64,000 nucleotides of DNA, taken from the NCBI RefSeq assembly GCF_016808335.1, contig NC_053150.1:47767607-47831606 (forward strand), given 5' to 3'. This DNA is from Panicum virgatum. Its lineage: Eukaryota; Streptophyta; Magnoliopsida; Poales; Poaceae. The translations under genes and the position numbers were made by a program. Numbering within the stretch: the first letter of the stretch is position 1; each line of letters starts with the position of its first letter. Below the pieces are notes generated by a model. It did not search any database, had not been told where the DNA came from, and worked only from the letters and a program-made list of their open reading frames with translations. Positions 51,329 through 61,699 of this stretch are shown in pieces.

Positions 51329-53912
51329 ATGGCCGCCCGCTTCCTCGTACACCTGATCCTCGTAGCCGCCGCCAGCGCCGCCGCCGTCACCTCGGACGCA
51401 GCCGCCACTTCGCTCGCCACCAATGCCACCGCGGGCTCGCGCGTGCCCGCAGCTCCCGGCGTCGGCGGCAACGTCACCGGGTTCAGCTTCTCCGGCTTCG
51501 TCAGCGCGAATCGCGGCGCCAACGTGACGGTGCTCGGCGACGCCAACATCAACCAGGGCGCGCTCCAGATCACGCCGGACTCGCTCAACGACGCCGCCAC
51601 CTTCCTCACCCACAAGTCCGGCCGCGTGCTCTACGCGACGCCGTTCAGGCTCTGGCAGCGCGAGGGCCACGGCGGCGAGGCCAACGCCACCGCCGGCGGG
51701 GGCAAGAAGAGGGTCGCGTCCTTCAGCACCGCCTTCACCATCAACATCTTCCGGCCCAACGGCACGGAGCCGGCGGAGGGGCTCGCATTCGTCATCGCGC
51801 CGTCCGCGGACGAGCCGCCCGCCGGGAGCTCCGGCGGGTACCTCGGCCTCACCAATGCCGCCACCGACGGGAACGCCACCAACCAGATCGTCGCCGTCGA
51901 GCTCGACACCGAGAAGCAGCCCTACGACCCGGACGACAACCACGTCGGGCTCAACGTCAACAGCGTCGTCTCCGTCGCCACCACCTCGCTCAAGCCCCTC
52001 GGCATCGAGATCTCGCCCGCCAAGCCGGCGAATTACACCGTCTGGGTCGACTACGACGGCGCCGCGCGCCGCGTTGCGGTGTTCATGGCCGTGGCGGGGA
52101 AGGCGAAGCCCGGGCGGGCGGTCCTCGCCGCGCCGCTGGACCTCGGGGCGGCCGCGGCGGAGTGGTCCTACTTCGGGTTCTCGGCGTCGACGGGGCGCAA
52201 GTACCAGCTCAACTGCGTCCTGGCGTGGGACATGACGATGGAGAAGCTCTCCTGCGGCGACGGCGGCGGCGGCGGCGACGCCAGGAGGCGCACGCTCGGG
52301 CTGGCCGTCGGGGTGCCCGTGGGGGCGACCGCGCTGGCCGCCGCGGCCATCGTGGCGTACGTGTGCGTGGTGAAGCGGCGGAAGGTGCACGGCGACGACA
52401 GCAGCGCCATCACCGGCACCATGATCCGGAGCCTCGCCGGCGGGCCGCGGGAGTTCGACTACCGCGAGATCCGCAAGGCGACCAACAACTTCGACGAGAA
52501 GATGAAGCTGGGGCAGGGCGGGTACGGGGTGGTGTACCGGGGCGTGGTGGTCGGCGACCACACCAGCCCCGGCGGCCCCGGGAGCGCGGTGGAGGTGGCC
52601 GTCAAGAAGTTCTCGCGCGCGAGCACCCAGGGCCAGAACGACTTCCTCGCCGAGCTCAGCATCATCAACCGCCTCCGCCACAAGCACCTCGTCCGCCTCG
52701 TCGGTAAGCCCCCCCATTCCTGCTCACCTCCGGCCGCCGCCGCCGCCGCCTAACCATTTCTCGATTCTTTTATTCCCTCCTGTGGCGATACTCGCACATG
52801 GTTTGTCCATTAACAATGGCAACTCGAACGCAATTCGCTCGGCTTTCCAGGCGATGCATGTGCGCACAACAATTTTTCTGGTGACCGTGACCCTCCACTT
52901 TCGTCTAACAATACTTTACAGCTCCGATGCCTTCAAACTTTGAATCTTAAAATCTTTACTGAACTTTTACCTGTAGAAATTAAAATTTCAAAAAATTTAC
53001 TGAATTGAACTTTGACATGGTCGAACAATGCATGCATGCATCTTTGGGATCGGACGCGCAGGGTGGAGCCACGACAACGGCGAGCTGCTGCTGGTGTACG
53101 AGTTCATGCCGAACGGGAGCCTGGACCAGCACCTGTTCGGCCCGGCGCCGGAGCGGCAGCTGCTGGGGTGGGAGCTCCGGTACAGCATCGTCCAGGGCGT
53201 GGCGTCGGCGCTGCACTACCTGCACGACGAGTACGACCAGCGGGTGGTGCACCGCGACCTCAAGGCCTCCAACATCCTGCTCGACGCCGCCTTCGGCGCG
53301 CGCCTCGGGGACTTCGGCCTGGAGCGCGCCATCGACGCCGGCAAGACCTCCTACATCGACGAGGCCGCCGCCGGCGGCGTGCACGGCACCGTCGGCTACA
53401 TCGCGCCCGAGTGCTTCCACACCGAGAAGGCCACGCGCGAGTCCGACGTCTACGCCTTCGGCGCCGTCGTGCTCGAGGTGGTCTGCGGCCGCCGCCCGCG
53501 CTGCGACATCGACGGCTTCCACTTCCTGGTGGACTGGGTGTGGCGCCTCCACCGCGACGGCCGCGCGCTCGAGGCCGTCGACGCGCGCCTCGCCGGCGCC
53601 TTCGACCGGGGCCAGGCCGAGCGGCTGCTCCTGCTGGGGCTCGCCTGCAGCCACCCGACCCCCGCCGAGCGGCCCAGGACGCCGGCCATCCAGCAGATCC
53701 TGCTGGGCTCCGTGCCCCCGCCGGCGGTGCCGCCGTTCAAGCCGTCCTTCGTGTGGCCGGCCACCGACGCCGGGCTCGACACCATGTCCACCACGGCCGG
53801 CACGACGGCGAGCCAGCTCAGCTTGACGTCGGCGTCGACGTGGAGCGGCAACTTCATCAAGGGCAGCCTGAGACACGCGTTCGAGCAGGAAGTCTCCGAT
53901 TCCTTGCCGTGA
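51329..53912 (+). CDS. L-type lectin-domain receptor-like kinase (second copy)
   Basis: Two exons, 51329-52703 and 53062-53912, give 741 residues. The ATG at 51329 is preferred over the in-frame 51254 because it begins a clean signal peptide (MAARFLVHLILVAAASAAA). The legume-lectin domain covers about 45-300 (FTINIFRPNG, GLAFVIAPSADEPP, VAVELDTEKQ, DPDDNHVGLNVNS). A glycine-rich spacer and membrane segment lie at about 325-349. The kinase has LGQGGYGVVYRG from 394, K426 in VAVKKF, HRDLKASN at 522, DFG at 542 and APE, so it is an RD kinase. The intron splits the glycine of LVG|WSHD in phase 1, the same site as in the upstream copy. The DFG-to-APE segment is four residues longer than in the first copy and reads DFGLE rather than DFGLA. 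The ligand is unknown. Confidence 0.93.
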
Positions 53913-55064
53913 CCGCGCCGCCCATTATATTGTGCCATCGCGTGCAAGCTGTTGATGGACAAGTTCGATCTGCCATTGTCGCCGTGGAGACTAATTGTCC
54001 AAAGCAGAGTGAGCTCCACGATGGCAAAGACGATCGAGACGGAAGGCAGGAAGAGGATGGGCTAATGATACGATTGTGTTGTTCGTATGGACATTGTTTT
54101 GTTTGAATTCTTACCACTTTTTCTTGCTTCATTGATTTTTTTTGTATCCCCTCTGTAAGTATCTTCATTAGATTTTTCTAATGTTGTTACCTGGCAACGA
54201 AGGCTCCAGGAGTTAGTGTAAGCAAAGATTATCCTAAAATCGTACAGTAGGCCGTTTTCATTTTTCTCCTCAACTCAAACTTTTCCAGGTCTCATAAGCA
54301 TAAGTTTTATTAGATCCACTATAAAATACGTGTCCATAGTATCTCTATTTGGTATGTAAATGTAGATATATTTCCATTTCTTTAATTGTTATTATTGACT
54401 TATGATAAAACTAAAATTACGTACATTTGTGACACTATTAATGTTTTTCATATTCAATTTTTGAGCGGGTTTATTTCTTTTTATGAGTACACCTTAAGTG
54501 TAGAATGTTATTCTACACCCACCTTCTATTACAGGAAAAAATAATCATTAAAATACTGAACTAAATTTACCAAATTACTGAACAATATTCAGTAATAGCT
54601 TGCTGAATTACTGAAACTTTGTTAAGGAATTTTGAGAGGAGCTAACTTATTCTTTATTTGTTTGGAAACTATTCTGTTCCCTTTAAGCACCTAATTTGTG
54701 TGGGCTGGCGCAATTGGCCCATCGTCCACAGGCCGCAGCCTCCTCTAACCAGCAGATCTTGCCTTCATGGCCCGGTGCTCTCCTTCCAGAAATTTAGCCT
54801 TAGCGCAACACTAACCACAAAGCCAAGGTGTTCAATTCCTATTGATGAATGACGATACAAATGGCAAACTTTCACGATTCAGAGGGAGATTAAATGGTTC
54901 TGTGTGGAACTCGCTGAGCTAGTGTAAGCAAAGATTATCCCAAAATAAATTTTTAAAAAATAATGGAGATGAGTTCCGGCCTCTACAAAGTGTACACAGC
55001 CAAAGGATTATTACATAACATTGCACGAGCATGCAATTGGCAAATCATAATAGTATAATCTTCG
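53913..55064. other. 3' flank and AT-rich intergenic DNA
   Basis: The 3' UTR of the second lectin kinase gene probably ends before about 54200. The rest is AT-rich without a recognised feature. Confidence 0.55.
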
Positions 55065-55283
55065 TTTGCAACATGTAGTTTTTCCCTTGATGGAATCATG
55101 CTGAAATTACATCTTTCATCTTTGTAAAAACAATATACGCAGCATGCACAATCGGGAAATATATATTTGATTGCAACATGTAGTTTTTGCTGGAATCATG
55201 CTGAAATTACATCAACATGAAAATTTCATCTTTGTAAAAACAATATACGCAGCATGCACAATCGGGAAATATATATTTGAATT
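55065..55283 (+). repeat. Tandem duplication of about 108 bp
   Basis: Two head-to-tail copies (about 55065-55172 and 55173-55283) share TTGCAACATGTAGTTTTT, GGAATCATGCTGAAATTACA and ACGCAGCATGCACAATCGGG. They differ by two small indels. Confidence 0.88.
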
Positions 55284-55348
55284 AGATCGAGGTATTTATT
55301 CCGAACAAGCATCGTCACTCACTTTGTAATAAGTTTACTATTCCTTAG

Positions 55349-55730
55349 ACATGACAAACTTCAGTTCAGAAGGTAAGACCACATCCACCAAGTTTCTCCT
55401 CGGTCATGTAATTCTTCCAGTGCCCAAGACCCCAACCATGGCGGTCCTCCTGAAAGAGACAGAATTCTCAATGGCCAGCCCGCCACCGATCGGATCAGTC
55501 ACCCCGGCCCCGACGAGTTCACCGCCGGCAGTTTCTTCAAATTCTCGAAGCTACACAGCTCCACTATCTCCTGAACGATCCCACTGCTCTTCTCGTCGCC
55601 GGTGAACAGGGCGCCGATGAACTCGGCAGGCATCTTGACATGGTTTGCAGGGGCAGCCAGCATCTCGTCATACTTCAAGAAAAGAACGTACCCTGCTGGG
55701 CTCTGCCATGCTATGCTTCCAGTACTCCGC
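55349..55730 (-). pseudogene. Sulfotransferase C-terminal fragment, frameshifted
   Basis: On the minus strand, pieces of a second cytosolic sulfotransferase are spread over different frames: EYWKHSMAEPSRV, then a segment equivalent to DEMLAAPANHVKMPAEF, IVQEIVELCSFENLKKLPAVN, and a residual HWKNYMTEEKLGG. An in-frame TGA follows the PAVNSSGPG region. It lies immediately downstream of the larger fragment in the same orientation, so the pair looks like a decayed tandem duplicate. Confidence 0.7.
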
Positions 55731-55748
55731 CAGGAGGGGGATACGTAG

Positions 55749-56435
55749 CTAGCTGCCTAGCTCCATGTGTGAAAAGGACAGTCCAGATCCTTTCAGTTTC
55801 TCCTCAACGATGCAGTCCAGCTTCCTTGCCATCTCTTCCGTCAAGTAGTTCCGCCAATCTCCGACCTTGGCAGACCTGAAGTAGGACGAGTTCTCCATCG
55901 GCAACCCGCCAATCCGATCAGACACTCCCGTGGAGTTTACCGGGAGACTCTTGAGGCTCTCGAAGCTGCAGAGCCTCACCACCTCCTCCACCACCCCAGC
56001 GCTCTCCTCCTCGCTGGAGAATGGAGCACCGAGGAAGTTGGCGAGCATCCTCACATGCTTGGTAGGGTTAGCCATCATCTCGCCGTACCTGAAGAAGAGG
56101 ACCCTGTCGGGCTCCTCCACGCTCCGCTTCCAATACCCAAGGCAATGATCCCAGAAAGGCCCGTAGAGAGTGACCCCTTGGCAGAAGAAGTCCAAGGCCT
56201 TGTCCAGCTCGATGTGGAAGTCCTTGTGCACCTTGTTCATGTAGTGCCACGTGGACACGAGAACGTCCTTGGGCTCCCAGCACAGGTACACCACCCGGCA
56301 GCCGAGAGCTGGCACGCCTGAGGGTAGCAGCTGGTGCGGGAGGTGCGTGCAGAGGAGCCTCGGGGATGGGAGCGCCTCGAGCTCCGTGACGGGGTGGAGG
56401 ACCCGGAAGGGCAGCTCCAGGAACGGCACGAGATT
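55749..56435 (-). pseudogene. Cytosolic sulfotransferase, 5'-truncated
   Basis: About 228 codons of a plant cytosolic sulfotransferase (transfers sulfate from PAPS to small hydroxylated substrates). Seen in order: LEALPSPRLLCTHLPHQLLP, WEPKDVLVSTWHY, LYGPFWDHCLGYWK, VLFFRYGEMMANPTKHVRML, and the 3' PAPS-binding region SSYFRSAKVGDWRNYLTEEM, ending in TGA or TAG near 55749. The first roughly 100 residues, including the PKSGTTW-type 5'-phosphosulfate loop, are missing; upstream sequence is unrelated and AT-rich. Plant sulfotransferases are usually single-exon, so a missing upstream exon is unlikely. A tryptophan stands where arginine is usual before EPKD. Probably non-functional. Confidence 0.8.
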
Positions 56436-56978
56436 GCAGGAGAAATAATAGACTTTTCTTTTGATTTCCTTTTTGTTTGTGTTGAAATTTTTTTTGCATG
56501 GGTAGTCCAGTTTGCATTTTAGTAATGCAAACTGGACGCAAGATAACAAACTAACTGAGCTGTATTATAAGCGGTACAAGTTGACATCATGAAGTTGTTT
56601 AAAACTGTTGCCTTGCAACTTTTTTGTCTGGCAATATGAAAGATATCGTTCATTTCACACGATGCCGCCCTCGCCATCCATGCAGTTTCTTTTTCATATT
56701 GGCATCCATGCCATGCAGGTGACATATATAAAAGGCGAAGAAAGTAATATGGACAATTCGGCCGATTTCAAAGGAAGTAATATCGCCAATATGGACAATT
56801 TGGCTGATTTTATCAACTGGCCTCGCACTACCGGCTGCATTATGTACATTTCTATGAGCAATTGCATTCTATTCAAAAACTAAATTTGAAAGCACAGCAC
56901 TCTTGAAAAAGAACGAACAAAACAAGTAACGCCCTCCTCATAGCACTTGGAGCTGTTAACTTAATTGCGCCTTTTCTT
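56436..56978. other. Intergenic, no gene seen
   Basis: AT-rich. Contains a short duplicated stretch near 56745-56800 (ATATGGACAATTYGGCYGATTT twice). It probably includes the 3' UTR of the gene ending at 56979. Confidence 0.6.
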
Positions 56979-58712
56979 TTAGGATTTTGAACCACCAGCA
57001 AGGCAATGGCAGCAACCAGAGCAACCACGGGAACCACTACGGCCATGCCCATAGTCCCTTGCTGTTGGATAAAGAGACATAATGAAAAACCAAAAGCCAA
57101 TACAAGTTGCAAGGAACATTAATGTAATCCATCCTTTATCGCCTTCATCCCTGCACGTCAGAAAACATAAGTCGCTATGCATATTAATTATCTGGAACAG
57201 ATGAACCTATATCTAACTAAATCATCATCGCCATAGGCATTCTCATCTCATTATATCAGTGGAGCCCGGTAGCGATAATCAATACAGATTATCGTTGATA
57301 TTGGCTTCGATTATCATGATAATCGCGATTATCGCTAAAATCGGCTTCGATTATGAGTCGATAATCGTTGATTATCGAACGATAATGCAATCCCTGGGGG
57401 GGGGAGCAGTTTTAACTAGCCTAGCTTGTAACTTGCCACGAAATCTTCCTATTAGTCTCAATTCAATTAACTTTGCTTTCTCCACAAAATCTGTTCTTGC
57501 ATGCCTTGTGCATCAGGCATGCCAGTTCTAATCAACCTAGTAGCCATAACTAAAGATTGACCAACCTAAATTCTTCCTAACATGATAGAGAGTAAGCTCA
57601 AATAAAATTTGATAAAGGAAGCAATGAAAGCAGAAAGTGACATTCATAAAGAAGGAAGCATGGTTTAAATACAATAGACTTATTCATCCAGGAGTCATTA
57701 AGAGGAAACAATCGAGGTACTTACGGTCCCAGCTTTTTAGCTATACGAAGTTTCAAAACTGAACCTCTGTCACGCCAAGCTGCCAGTTTGGCTCCCCAAG
57801 AATGTCCGAGCTTGTTGGGTGCACCAGATGAATAAGTTCGCTTCATTCCTCCAACAGAAACCGGAAAGGTTGGCTTCTTGATGACAGTTGATGGCATCCC
57901 AGTCGTTGGGCAGCCTGCTTTAGTAGCCGCACAAGACCATGGGGATGTACCGAGGTACCTTGCAGCAGCCTGCATCACGCAGCAGGATCAGGAGTCAGAA
58001 TGTGCACTAGCAACAGAGGTTTCATTCACAAGATAAATTGAACAGCAGTACAGCCCTGCTGTAATCCTGTGAAACTAACAACCAAATACTTCAGATGCAC
58101 AGATTTTAAGAAACTGAAGCAACGAGCACTGCCATTCTTCATACAAATTAAAAGCAAGCAGCGTCCATTTTGATATATATGCAAGCACAAAATGAGTTAA
58201 AAACAGGTAAAACTCGTTCTTTGTGACAAAACTAAACCCTAAGGTTATAAATGAACTTCACAAATTTCATGAATATACACGCCGAATATAACTTCAGTAA
58301 CGATGAATAGTGGAGAAAAGGGAGCTACTTATTACATAGCTATGGATGGCGCAGTTATTGGGGACAGCGGTGCCAGATTGAACTGCAGCTCCATGGAAGA
58401 CATTGCTGTTGTTTCTGATGCCAGCTTCCTGGGCAACAACAAAAGATCAGAATTTTAGTTGTCGCCTTCCAAAAAAAAACACTCAGACACACATAGAAAC
58501 TTCACCAATTACAAGGCGAGATAAAACAAATTCCCGCAAGAACAGAATTATGAGCCAACCCAATTCGTAGGGCAACCGGAATTTGAACGTACTAAGGCAC
58601 GGGGGACGATCGGATCGGTGGCCCTAGCAGAAGGAGACGCGCGGGCGGTGAGGCGGCTTGTCGATCGGCAAATCCCGGAGACGAACTTGTGGGAGACGAA
58701 GCGGCCAGCCAT
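56979..58712 (-). CDS. Uncharacterised 209-residue protein with mitochondrial-like N-terminus and one membrane segment
   Basis: I do not recognise the family. A coherent four-exon model reads 58712-58593, 58428-58336, 57969-57725 and 57150-56979 (630 nt; all GT-AG, all joins in frame). The N-terminus MAGRFVSHKFVSGICRSTSR is Arg/Ser-rich and lacks acidic residues for about 32 positions, typical of a mitochondrial presequence. The middle has GTSPWSCAATKAGCPTTGMP and a basic region LGHSWGAKLAAWRDRGSVLK. One hydrophobic segment, WITLMFLATCIGFWFFIMSL, lies near 160-180. The tail is Gly/Cys/Ser-rich and looks atypical; a different 3' splice could use another frame with a second hydrophobic segment (VVVPVVALVAAIALLVV, minus, 56950-57060). 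No function is assigned. Confidence 0.65.
57262..57395. repeat. GATTATCG/CGATAATC cluster
   Basis: At least ten copies of GATTATCG, CGATAATC or close variants in both orientations within 135 bp, inside intron 3 of the 56979-58712 gene. Local inverted pairs such as CGATTATCATGATAATCG occur. Confidence 0.8.
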
Positions 58713-59200
58713 TCCAGCTCAGATCTCTGCCGCGTACCTGCGAAGCACCAAGGTGATGATCAAAATACGTGGGAGTAAGGCGCCACAAGAGACACGGCAC
58801 GAAGGCCGGACACGGGATGGGGAACTAGGGCTCGGCTACGGTGGGCTCATCGGCGGCGCACGGCTTGCCGGCAGCGCTCCCCCCCCCCCCCCCCCCCCCC
58901 CACCCCTTCGGGTGAGAGGTGGTAGGGGTTTAGGCGGACCCGGTGTGCGAGCTGGGCCTGCGTGCGTTGGCCTGGGCTCTCCCGGGATTGAGCCTGCCTA
59001 ATAGATAGGACGAAGCGAGCAAATTGGCCTGGCGGCAGCCTGGTAGAGGTTGGGCCGACGACGGTACGGTGCGAGCCCAGCCCAGCTCCTGCTCTGCTGC
59101 TACGGTTCATGATGAGCCACACGTGTGAACCGGTTGAATACCTTTGCGCCTTGCTTTGACCTCTTCTTTATTTATTTCTGAAACCTGGGACTTCATTTCG
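58713..59200. other. Upstream region of the 56979-58712 gene
   Basis: GC-rich, with a poly-C run at about 58879-58901. Probably the promoter and 5' UTR of the minus-strand gene. The plus-strand frame 58618-59001 overlaps exon 1 and has no domain. Confidence 0.5.
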
Positions 59201-60084
59201 AACTCCATCTGACCATCTCTATGACCATGATCATGCACGTGTCTTGCGATGCAACGGCTCGAATTACTCGTCCATTTGCATGGCCTGTGGGGGCCCAGCA
59301 TCCTTTTCTGGTGGGGCCCGGGCCCTCTCACATGGTCCATCTGTTGACTGGTACTACCACCTCGATCACCTGCAGTTCGTCGGCGCGACGCCTAGCTAGC
59401 TATTTCTTTCCGGAATCGTTCGCCACCGGCCTGCACGCTCGCAAGAAAACGATGGATGGCCATGGGCGGGGGCGACCAGGGCGTCGGCTGCGGCGTTCCT
59501 GTCAGCCGCCGACAGACACTGCATGCCGCGCTCTGCCTACACTTCCAGATACACGCACAGCGCTCTCGCTGGGAAGTCGCCTGTCCCTGCTCTCATCGGC
59601 CATTCCCCCACCGCATCTCAATTCTCATCTGCCAGGTTCATGATGAGAACCACACGTGTCCACTGATTAGCCTTTTCCTTTTTCCTTCTCATCACAACTC
59701 AGAAATGATCATTAGTAACCTTTTACTTCAACTCGATCCAGATGACGAGACCAACGAACATAATCATGCGCGAGTGCCATATGTGTACTCCTACATAGTT
59801 ACATATATACAAATAGTTCCGTTTGGCCATCAATCCATCATGCAACTGTAGCAGCATCGTCAGCCATGTGTGTTACAAGTATGCTGTGTTGGGTCCCTAC
59901 TACCGCCTCCATCCCAACATAAATACCGTGTTCGGCTGGTGCACCAGCTTCCAGTCCTACAGTATTGCTCTCTCACATCGCTCCAGCACTAGCCTCCAGC
60001 CATCAGTCAGGTAACAGTGTTTTTATCTCACACCACTCCAGCTCCAGCCTGCCGAACACAGTGAAAGTGTGCCATTGTCCGGGT

Positions 60085-60345
60085 TTTTTTTTCTTTAAGG
60101 CCACCGGGAGGGGAGAGAATAAAAAAAAAAGAATCTCATTGCATTGGCACTGAATGGACCATCACGACTGTTTTAAACTTTTACACCATTTTCGTACCCT
60201 GGTTTACATTGCTTCTTTTTTTGATGAAAGGTTTACATTGCTTCTTCCCGGACGGCTCGCAGCATAGTACCTAGGTGAGCATGTTGCTGACGGAAGATGA
60301 CGTTGTTGCGGTGTTTCCACAGAAGCCAGCAGCCACAGCTGTCCA
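60085..60345 (-). mobile_element. Possible 5'-truncated LINE scrap
   Basis: On the minus strand 60260-60345 reads CWLLWKHRNNVIF, a motif typical of the C-terminal zinc-binding region of plant non-LTR reverse transcriptases. A T-rich stretch at 60085-60095 would be its A-tail. Very short; the call is tentative. Confidence 0.4.
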
Positions 60346-61249
60346 GGCCTGACCAATGCGCTCCAGGAATGCTACGCATTCATGGTCACGCCTCGGCCGT
60401 GCAGCAACCGAACAACCGCTCGAACTCTTGTTCTGAATTGCGTGCGTGGTTGCAGCATCGTTTTCCGGGGGCCCTCACATGCATGATCGATCGATGGTTA
60501 CTCCAAGTAGTAGTTAGTTGACGACGACGCTTGCGTGCAGGATCACTAGCTAGCTCGTCGATCGGCTGCACCTCCTGCTTGTCGTAACCACCGGGAGAAA
60601 TAAAGAAACTGACGGACCGGATGGACAGCCGGAGACGACGCTGCCGGCTCGGCTCGGTGCCGCCGCCGCCGCGTGCCCCCCTCAGATGATCCATCGTTTG
60701 ACTAGTAGCTGCAGTTCGTCGGCGACGCCTATTTCCGGAATCATTTGCCGGCCAGCCGGCGCGCTCGCGCGAAAACGATGGATGGGCCGCCGGCGGGCGA
60801 TCCGGGCCGGGCGTCGATTATCGGTTGCGGCGTGCCTGTCAGCCGACTCAGCTGTCAGCTCCCGATCGCCTGCCGCCGCTGCGAGCGTAACCACACCTGG
60901 ACCGACGAGCTCGGAGCTCGCCGCCGTGCACGACGATGGGCTGGGCACGCGCCACCGCCGACAGACACAGCCGCGCAGCGCTCTCAGGTCTCAGCTGATG
61001 ATGAGGCAGCGTGTCCACTGATTAGCCTTTTTCCTTCTTTTGATCACAACTCACAAGTGATCGATCACTAGCCTGTAACTTGAACTCCGTCCTCATGATG
61101 ACGAGACCAACATAATAATCATGCGCGAGTGCTGCCATGTATATACATGTATACCTAGGGTATGGTGTAGATTAGCATATAGCTAGGTGTACACATAGAG
61201 AACTTAAATAGTTTCATTTAGCCATCAATCCATCTTGTAGCTAGCAACG

Positions 61250-61362
61250 GATTGAGATTCGGTGATATTCCACGATGATGTTCTCGGTGACATTAAGTCA
61301 GTAACGTGTGGGATTCATACATACGGTGACTAAATGTCACTGAGAATGTTACCGTGGAATGT
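61250..61362. repeat. Inverted repeat of about 40-bp arms
   Basis: GGTGATATTCCACGATGATG and the following CTCGGTGACATTAAGTCA pair with GTGACTAAATGTCACTGAGA and ATGTTACCGTGGAATGTCGG. Possibly a small foldback element. Confidence 0.7.
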
Positions 61363-61699
61363 CGGTCCGCTAGCAACATCGTCAACAATGTGGACTGTTT
61401 TATATGTATGCTGTGTACGTTGGGTCCTGCAGGGTGCTCTCCCCTACCGTCTCCATCGCAACATAAAAGTGTGCCATTGTCCAGGTCTGACCAATGCGCT
61501 TCCAAGAATGATATACACATTCGTGGTCACGCCTCGGCCATGCAGCAACCCAACAACCGCCCGAATTCTTGTTCAAATTGCGTGCGTGCGTGCGTGCACG
61601 GTTCCAGCATCCTTTTCCGGGGGGGGCTCACATGCAAAGAAACCGACGGATCGGATGGGCAGCCGGAGACGGCGTTGCTCCGGCCGGTCGGTTGCCGCC

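Noticed and set aside
51107..52717. 536-codon minus-strand frame opposite the second lectin kinase gene
   Set aside because: Same antisense shadow effect; no domain.
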